From positions 372,001 through 436,000 of the forward strand of contig CAWIIO010000006.1 in NCBI GenBank assembly GCA_963836265.1: 64,000 nucleotides of DNA, read 5' to 3'. Source of the stretch: CAIWHR01 sp963836265. Lineage in GTDB: Bacteria > Pseudomonadota > Gammaproteobacteria > Burkholderiales > Casimicrobiaceae. Positions within the stretch are counted from its first letter, which is position 1, and every line of letters starts with the position of its first letter. Shown in pieces: positions 59,978 to 64,000 of this stretch. The notes beneath the pieces are model-generated. The model did not search any database. It was not told the DNA's origin and saw nothing but the letters and a program-made list of their open reading frames with translations. Position numbers and translations under genes: made by a program.

Positions 59978-60829
59978 TCAAGCGGGGCGACGCTCCGCGC
60001 GTCCGCGGCGCGCGCCCGCGATCAGATACCAGGCGGTGGCGCCGAGCACGCTCAGACCGACGAAAATCTCGATGAACAGGCCGTAGTTCAACCGGTATCT
60101 TCCAGCGCGTGGGTCGTAGACGGTGCACAGGATGCGAACTTTCTCGAGCAGCCCCGACAGGCTTTGTGCCGGTGCGCGCACCCCGGTCACGAGCTCCTTC
60201 AGCGGTCCGACGAACATTGGCAGCTCGAACGATTCACCGTAGATCTGGCGAAAAACGCGGCCGCCCCCATCGACGATCGTGGTCTGCGTCAAATGATCGA
60301 AACCGGCGCCGGTGGGCGTCCATACGAACCCCGTGTCGCGCGCAAGCCCATCGATCGTCGCAGCATCGGCGCCGAGGAACTCCCAGTTCGGCAGATCGAT
60401 CCCCTGCTTCCGCTGAAACTCGCGCATCGCTTCCGGCGTGTCGAACGGCAGATTGAAACCGACGGTGACGACATGAAACGCGTCGGGTCCAAGCGCATGC
60501 TGCGCCTCACCCACTGCGCGCCCCAGAAATTTCGTCGTCGTCGGACAGACCTGGAAGCAGCCGGTATAGATGAACTGCACGACGAGCGGCTTGCCGCGGT
60601 ACGCGGCGAAGCGCACCGTCTTGCCGTCGCGGTTGAGGAGTGTGTAGTCGCCGAGCGTCGTGCCGACAGCACGTTGCGAGATTTCGAGCGCTTCGCGCGG
60701 ATCGAGCGCCTTCCCTGCCGGAAGCGCCTGGCCGAATGCCAGGCCGGCGATCAGCATCAACGCAAGCCCGACCGCCGCCGCAAGAAGCAGCATGTCGGGG
60801 TCGACATCGGGCTTGCGGGGGTCACGCAT
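59978..60829 (-). CDS. SCO1/SenC-type copper chaperone with extra C-terminal membrane helix
   Basis: A 283-residue thioredoxin-fold protein for assembly of the CuA or other copper centre. N-terminal anchor helix (LLLAAAVGLALMLIAGLAFG). The copper motif C91-x3-C95 (YTGCFQVCP) and H179 (FDHLTQT) are present. Beyond the usual length, a second helix (YGLFIEIFVGLSVLGATAWYL) lies near the C-terminus. It overlaps the heme O synthase gene by 8 bases. Confidence 0.88.
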   Translation of the reverse strand: MRDPRKPDVDPDMLLLAAAVGLALMLIAGLAFGQALPAGKALDPREALEISQRAVGTTLGDYTLLNRDGKTVRFAAYRGKPLVVQFIYTGCFQVCPTTTKFLGRAVGEAQHALGPDAFHVVTVGFNLPFDTPEAMREFQRKQGIDLPNWEFLGADAATIDGLARDTGFVWTPTGAGFDHLTQTTIVDGGGRVFRQIYGESFELPMFVGPLKELVTGVRAPAQSLSGLLEKVRILCTVYDPRAGRYRLNYGLFIEIFVGLSVLGATAWYLIAGARRGRAERRPA

Positions 60830-61730
60830 GGAGTGCGGCGTCGGCGACGGCAGCCACGAGCAGCAGCGTCAGCTGGATCAGCGACGCGTGAAAATTCACC
60901 ATTGCCGAGCGACGGTCCGGCGCGAGCGCGAGCTGCGCGCTCTTCGTCAGCAGGTACGCACCGCCGCCCAGCGCGCCTAAGAGATAGAGCCAGCCCATCC
61001 CAAACGCTACAGGAACGAGCGATGCCGCGACGAGCATCGCGGCACCCGTCAGCACAGCACAGGCGGCGCGGGCGTTGCCAACCACCACCGGCAGCATCGG
61101 CACCTTCGCCGCGGCATAATCGTCGCGAAATGCGATCGCGAGGCTCCAGAAGTGCGGCGGCGTCCACAGAAAGAGCACGACCGCGAAGGAGAGCGGCAGC
61201 GCCCCGAGCGCGTCGGGCGCCACCGCCGCGGCACCGGCCAGCACCGCGAAGCTTCCCGCGAGCCCGCCGATCACGATATTCCACCACGTCCGGCGTTTGA
61301 GCCACACCGTGTAGACGACCCCGTACGTGAACGCCCCGAGGAACGTGTAGATCGCCGCCGGCACGTTGATCGCGATGGCGGCAAGCACGACGCCGACGGC
61401 ACCGATTGCCACGATCGTCGCGAGCCAAGCCGGGCCCGCGGTGAGACGTCCGGTGACAAACGCGCGGCGCCTCGTGCGGCCCATGGCCGCATCGAGGTCG
61501 CGCTCGACATACTGGTTGAACGCGCCGGCTGCGGCCGAGGCGAGCGTCACGGCGAAGGCGAGCGATAGCACTTGCCAGCCGGGCAGCGATGGCCCGGGCG
61601 TGATCGCGAGGCCGGCGACGGCGGCGAAGCCGATCACAAGCCCGATCCGCAGCTTGAACAGATCGAAGAACAGGCGAAACCCGGCACCGCAGTCGCGCTT
61701 GGCCGCCCTCTCGATCGTCCTGGTTGTCAT
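60822..61730 (-). CDS. ctaB: Protoheme IX farnesyltransferase (heme O synthase, CtaB/CyoE)
   Basis: A 302-residue UbiA-superfamily membrane enzyme adding a farnesyl chain to heme B. The first prenyl-binding loop is NQYVERDLDAAMGRTRRR, then YTVWLKRRTWWNIVIGGLAGSF, and the second Asp-rich loop lies in HFWSLAIAFRDDYAAAKVPML. It supplies heme O to the HCOs, and the CtaA homologue at the other end of the cluster may convert it to heme A. Confidence 0.93.
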   Translation of the reverse strand: MTTRTIERAAKRDCGAGFRLFFDLFKLRIGLVIGFAAVAGLAITPGPSLPGWQVLSLAFAVTLASAAAGAFNQYVERDLDAAMGRTRRRAFVTGRLTAGPAWLATIVAIGAVGVVLAAIAINVPAAIYTFLGAFTYGVVYTVWLKRRTWWNIVIGGLAGSFAVLAGAAAVAPDALGALPLSFAVVLFLWTPPHFWSLAIAFRDDYAAAKVPMLPVVVGNARAACAVLTGAAMLVAASLVPVAFGMGWLYLLGALGGGAYLLTKSAQLALAPDRRSAMVNFHASLIQLTLLLVAAVADAALHA

Positions 61731-61749
61731 GGATGGCTTCCCCTTGGTC

Positions 61750-61820
61750 GTTGTCCCCGCGGAGGCGCGGACCCAGTGGCGTTCGGGAAACGACGCCGGA
61801 TTCCCTCGCGGGAATGACGG
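61750..61820. repeat. Two-hairpin extragenic repeat, copy 4
   Basis: GTTGTCCCCGCGGAGGCGCG GAC at one end and GGATTCCCTCGCGGGAATGACGG at the other (61798-61820), the reverse arrangement of copy 1. It fills the gap between the HCO subunit I gene and ctaB and could separate their expression. Confidence 0.65.
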
Positions 61821-61826
61821 CGCAAT

Positions 61827-63551
61827 TCAGCTCAACGGCCAGACCGTCGACAGATATTTCCAGTTCACGAAGTAATAGAGGACGAACGCGATCAGGAACA
61901 CGATCGCCAGCGTGAACGTCCCCGGCGCGACGAAGCCGGCGACACCGATGTTGGAGCCGTGCGCTTCGATTGCGACCTCGACCGGCCTTGTCGTCGGCGC
62001 GACGCCGTCCTTCGCCCTGACGTGCGCGAAGCCGGGCGTGGCGATCCTCTTGCCGAAGAACACGCTGCCGACCGTGATCAGCAGGTACATGATGCCGCCG
62101 ACGATCGCGCCCAGGCCGCAGAGCGCCATCAGCGTCATCATCAGGTATGCGATGCCCGGGAATTCGTAGCCCAGCGAGTTGCCGGCGAACGTGAAGTCCC
62201 AGTGCCGGCGCGGCACGCCGAGCGTCCCCGCGCCCATCATGAACAGCGCGAAGCCCATCATGCCGAGGCCGAACAGGTATGGCTGCCACCTGGCCATCGC
62301 GGGGAACATCAGCTCGCGCCGGAACAGCGTCGGAATCAGGAAGTACGTTAGGCCCATGAATGCGAGCGTCGTGCCGATGACGACGGTCGCGTGGAAGTGT
62401 CCCGGCACGTAGATCGTGTTGTGGATAATGAGGTTCAGCTGCTCAGTGCCCATCATCACGCCGGAGATCCCGCCGAGAAATCCGAAGCCGATCAGCGAGA
62501 GGAACATCGCGACGAAGACCGGATTCGCCCACGGCGCCTTGCGCAGCCACTGGAATAGCCCGTTGTTGAAGCCCTTCTCGCGCTGCGCGACCTCGATCGA
62601 GCCCGGGACCGTGAGCCCGTGCACCATCGACGCGAGCACGGCGAGGTACATCGCGTAGCTCGTGTTGAAGATCTTCCAGTTCGAGGTGAGGCCCGGATCG
62701 GCAAGCAGGTGGTGCGCGCTCGCAAGCTGCAGGAAGAAGATGTAGAGCAGGAACGCCGTGCGCGAGACGCGCTCCGACATCGGCTTCGCGCCGAACACGA
62801 CGGCCGCGATCAGGTACCACACCGAGACGTGGGCGGCGACGTTGATCTGCTGCGAGCTGTGGCCGAAGGCCCACCAGACGGTCCGATACATCAGCGAGTC
62901 GATGTGGTCGATCAGGCCGAGCGACCACAGGAAGGTCGGGATCAGGATGATCGCGCCTGACGCGATCGTGAACACCGCGATGATCGCGGCCGTGACGGCA
63001 CCGAACGTGACGACGGGAACCGAGCCCTGGTAGGTCTTTTCGCTTTTCGCGACGACCAGCGTGCCGAAGAAGACGAAGCACCCGATGAGCGCGCCGACGG
63101 CGAACAAGATCAGCCCGAGGTAGAACGACCAGTGCGCCTGCATCGGCGCGTAGGACGTGAACATCACAGACGAGCTGCCGCTGAACACCGCGTAGTTGTT
63201 GACGAGCGCGCCTATGACCATCAGCCAGAAGCCGACCCAGGCCATCGTCGGCGTGGCGAGCCGGCAGCGAAGCAGCGTCGACGCGCAGAAGTACAGCACG
63301 GCGATCTCGAAGAAGATGATCCAGAACACGAGCATGTCGAGCCCGTGCGCGGTCAGCACAAGATAGAACCAGTCGGGCGGCAGCAGGTGCACCGCCTGCC
63401 AGCGGGTCAGGATGACCAACAGCGCGAGGATGCCGCCGACCAACAGCGACACGACGCCAGCGACGGTGTTCCAGCGGATCAGCTTCTCGGCCGGCTCGTG
63501 ATAGGACAGGCCCGTCGCGGGGCAAATGCGGAACATCCGGTTGACGGCCAT
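61827..63551 (-). CDS. Heme-copper oxidoreductase subunit I, Gln in place of active-site Tyr
   Basis: A 574-residue protein with about 13-14 helices, closest to B-type (ba3) oxidases in overall pattern. Ligands: H69 (LTAHGLDML, low-spin heme), H231 (FGHSSQQIN), H280/H281 (SAHHLLADP), H385 and H387 (VPGHFHATV). The tyrosine expected four residues after H231 is Q235; the C-type position, six before H280, is L274. Loss of this Tyr is a mark of NO reductases within the superfamily (eNOR/sNOR-type clades were proposed by Hemp and Gennis). Its subunit II gene is 10 bases upstream and has a complete CuA site. Oxygen reduction by an unusual mechanism is not excluded. Confidence 0.88.
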   Translation of the reverse strand: MAVNRMFRICPATGLSYHEPAEKLIRWNTVAGVVSLLVGGILALLVILTRWQAVHLLPPDWFYLVLTAHGLDMLVFWIIFFEIAVLYFCASTLLRCRLATPTMAWVGFWLMVIGALVNNYAVFSGSSSVMFTSYAPMQAHWSFYLGLILFAVGALIGCFVFFGTLVVAKSEKTYQGSVPVVTFGAVTAAIIAVFTIASGAIILIPTFLWSLGLIDHIDSLMYRTVWWAFGHSSQQINVAAHVSVWYLIAAVVFGAKPMSERVSRTAFLLYIFFLQLASAHHLLADPGLTSNWKIFNTSYAMYLAVLASMVHGLTVPGSIEVAQREKGFNNGLFQWLRKAPWANPVFVAMFLSLIGFGFLGGISGVMMGTEQLNLIIHNTIYVPGHFHATVVIGTTLAFMGLTYFLIPTLFRRELMFPAMARWQPYLFGLGMMGFALFMMGAGTLGVPRRHWDFTFAGNSLGYEFPGIAYLMMTLMALCGLGAIVGGIMYLLITVGSVFFGKRIATPGFAHVRAKDGVAPTTRPVEVAIEAHGSNIGVAGFVAPGTFTLAIVFLIAFVLYYFVNWKYLSTVWPLS

Positions 63552-63561
63552 CGTCGTCTCC

Positions 63562-64000
63562 CTATTTCGGCTTCACGACGTAGAGCTTGCTCGCCATCGT
63601 GTGATGGTTGATGCCGCAGTACTCGTTGCAGAAGATCGAATAGACGCCCGCCTTGGTCGGCGTCACGGTGACCACGTGCTCGTAGTTCGGGTGCACCTCG
63701 ATGTTGATGTTCTCGGGCTGCAGCGAGAAGCCGTGCAGCCAATCCATCGATGCGAGATGCAGGCGATAGGTCTTGCCCTCCTCGAGCTCGAGCATCGGCC
63801 ACCATTGCCACAGCCGCGCGATCAGGTAGACGTCGCTCCCCGGCGGCGGGTGCACGACCGGGATCTTCTGCTCGGTCTCCTCGCGGACTTTGTACTTGTC
63901 GACCATCGCCTGCGTCTTCTGCTGATGCCATTCTGGCGTTGTCCGATATGCCTCGTTCGAGAGGTTCTGCTTACCGTAAACATGCCAGTACGGCATCATG
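63562..64000 (-). CDS. CuA-containing heme-copper oxidoreductase subunit II (5' end at window edge)
   Basis: At least 145 residues of a cupredoxin-fold subunit II. The CuA site is complete: His in MDWLHGFSLQP, then FCNEYCGINHHTM (C-x-E-x-C, H, M). The WQWWP aromatic motif for electron entry precedes it. The frame is open to the window edge, so the N-terminal membrane anchor and true start probably lie beyond base 64000 (MMPYWHV at 63999 is only the first Met visible). It donates electrons from a cytochrome c or copper protein to the Q235-type subunit I. Confidence 0.88.
   Translation of the reverse strand, partial: MMPYWHVYGKQNLSNEAYRTTPEWHQQKTQAMVDKYKVREETEQKIPVVHPPPGSDVYLIARLWQWWPMLELEEGKTYRLHLASMDWLHGFSLQPENINIEVHPNYEHVVTVTPTKAGVYSIFCNEYCGINHHTMASKLYVVKPK

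Noticed and set aside
1..64000. CRISPR arrays, rRNA or tRNA genes
   Set aside because: No regularly spaced direct repeats and no recognisable rRNA sequence or tRNA cloverleaf found by eye. A tRNA scan would settle it.

Overview
The window reads as chromosomal DNA from a GC-rich betaproteobacterium (Burkholderiales/Nitrosomonadales-like). The main reasons are the divergent pilT-pilU / yggS-proC-yggT-yggU block, ubiE next to a DUF971 gene, an adjacent ubiJ and nearby ubiB, a PEP-CTERM protein, and dctPQM-type TRAP transport. Coding density is high. I saw no CRISPR array, rRNA or convincing tRNA. There is one insertion sequence and several families of short palindromic repeats.

Layout: 1-3.0 kb, LPS glycosyltransferases, a VanZ-like membrane protein and a GNAT enzyme. 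3.1-8.3 kb, a polyamine ABC transporter operon (potA, potB, potC, potF-like) with an IS110-family element inserted between potA and potB. 8.5-14.7 kb, ubiquinone genes (ubiB, ubiJ, ubiE) mixed with a thioesterase and a PAQR/hemolysin III protein. 14.9-19.8 kb, pilU, pilT and the yggS-proC-yggT-yggU operon. 19.7-25.6 kb, rsmA, pdxA and a sugar/sugar-acid trio (GH31, SMP-30 lactonase, HpaI aldolase). 25.8-26.9 kb, azlC and azlD, each broken by an in-frame nonsense codon. 27.1-30.7 kb, a MoxR ATPase, GNAT, VWA/CoxE protein and fructosamine kinase. 30.9-40.4 kb, metal homeostasis: nikR plus a nickel permease, CopC, a beta-barrel, a His/Cys-rich protein, a Zur-like Fur regulator with an operator over its promoter, an FtsX-type ABC pair, znuACB-like genes and DUF3299. 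40.5-44.4 kb, a TauD-family dioxygenase with a TRAP transporter. 44.7-48.5 kb, a copper chaperone and a class III ribonucleotide reductase operon (nrdD, separate glycyl-radical polypeptide, nrdG) behind an FNR-type palindrome. 48.6-52.9 kb, a PEP-CTERM protein, thioredoxin lipoprotein, lytic transglycosylase and DUF2237.

52.98-64.0 kb, all on the minus strand, is an unusual respiratory cluster. It contains a CuA subunit II, a heme-copper oxidoreductase (HCO) subunit I, heme O synthase, SCO, a cytochrome b fused to a 2Fe-2S/FAD/NAD(P)H reductase, a small membrane-anchored protein, a cytochrome b fused to two 4Fe-4S clusters and an MvhD-type domain, a second HCO subunit I, and a heme A synthase homologue. 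Both HCO subunits keep all six histidine ligands but lack the active-site tyrosine at the A/B-type and C-type positions. By that criterion they are not ordinary oxygen reductases and look more like nitric oxide reductases. This cluster is the best candidate for an undescribed system: electrons from NAD(P)H, quinol or ferredoxin-type centres could be exchanged by two modified cytochromes b and delivered to two tyrosine-less HCOs. The split anaerobic ribonucleotide reductase and the possible NO chemistry both point to a facultative low-oxygen lifestyle.
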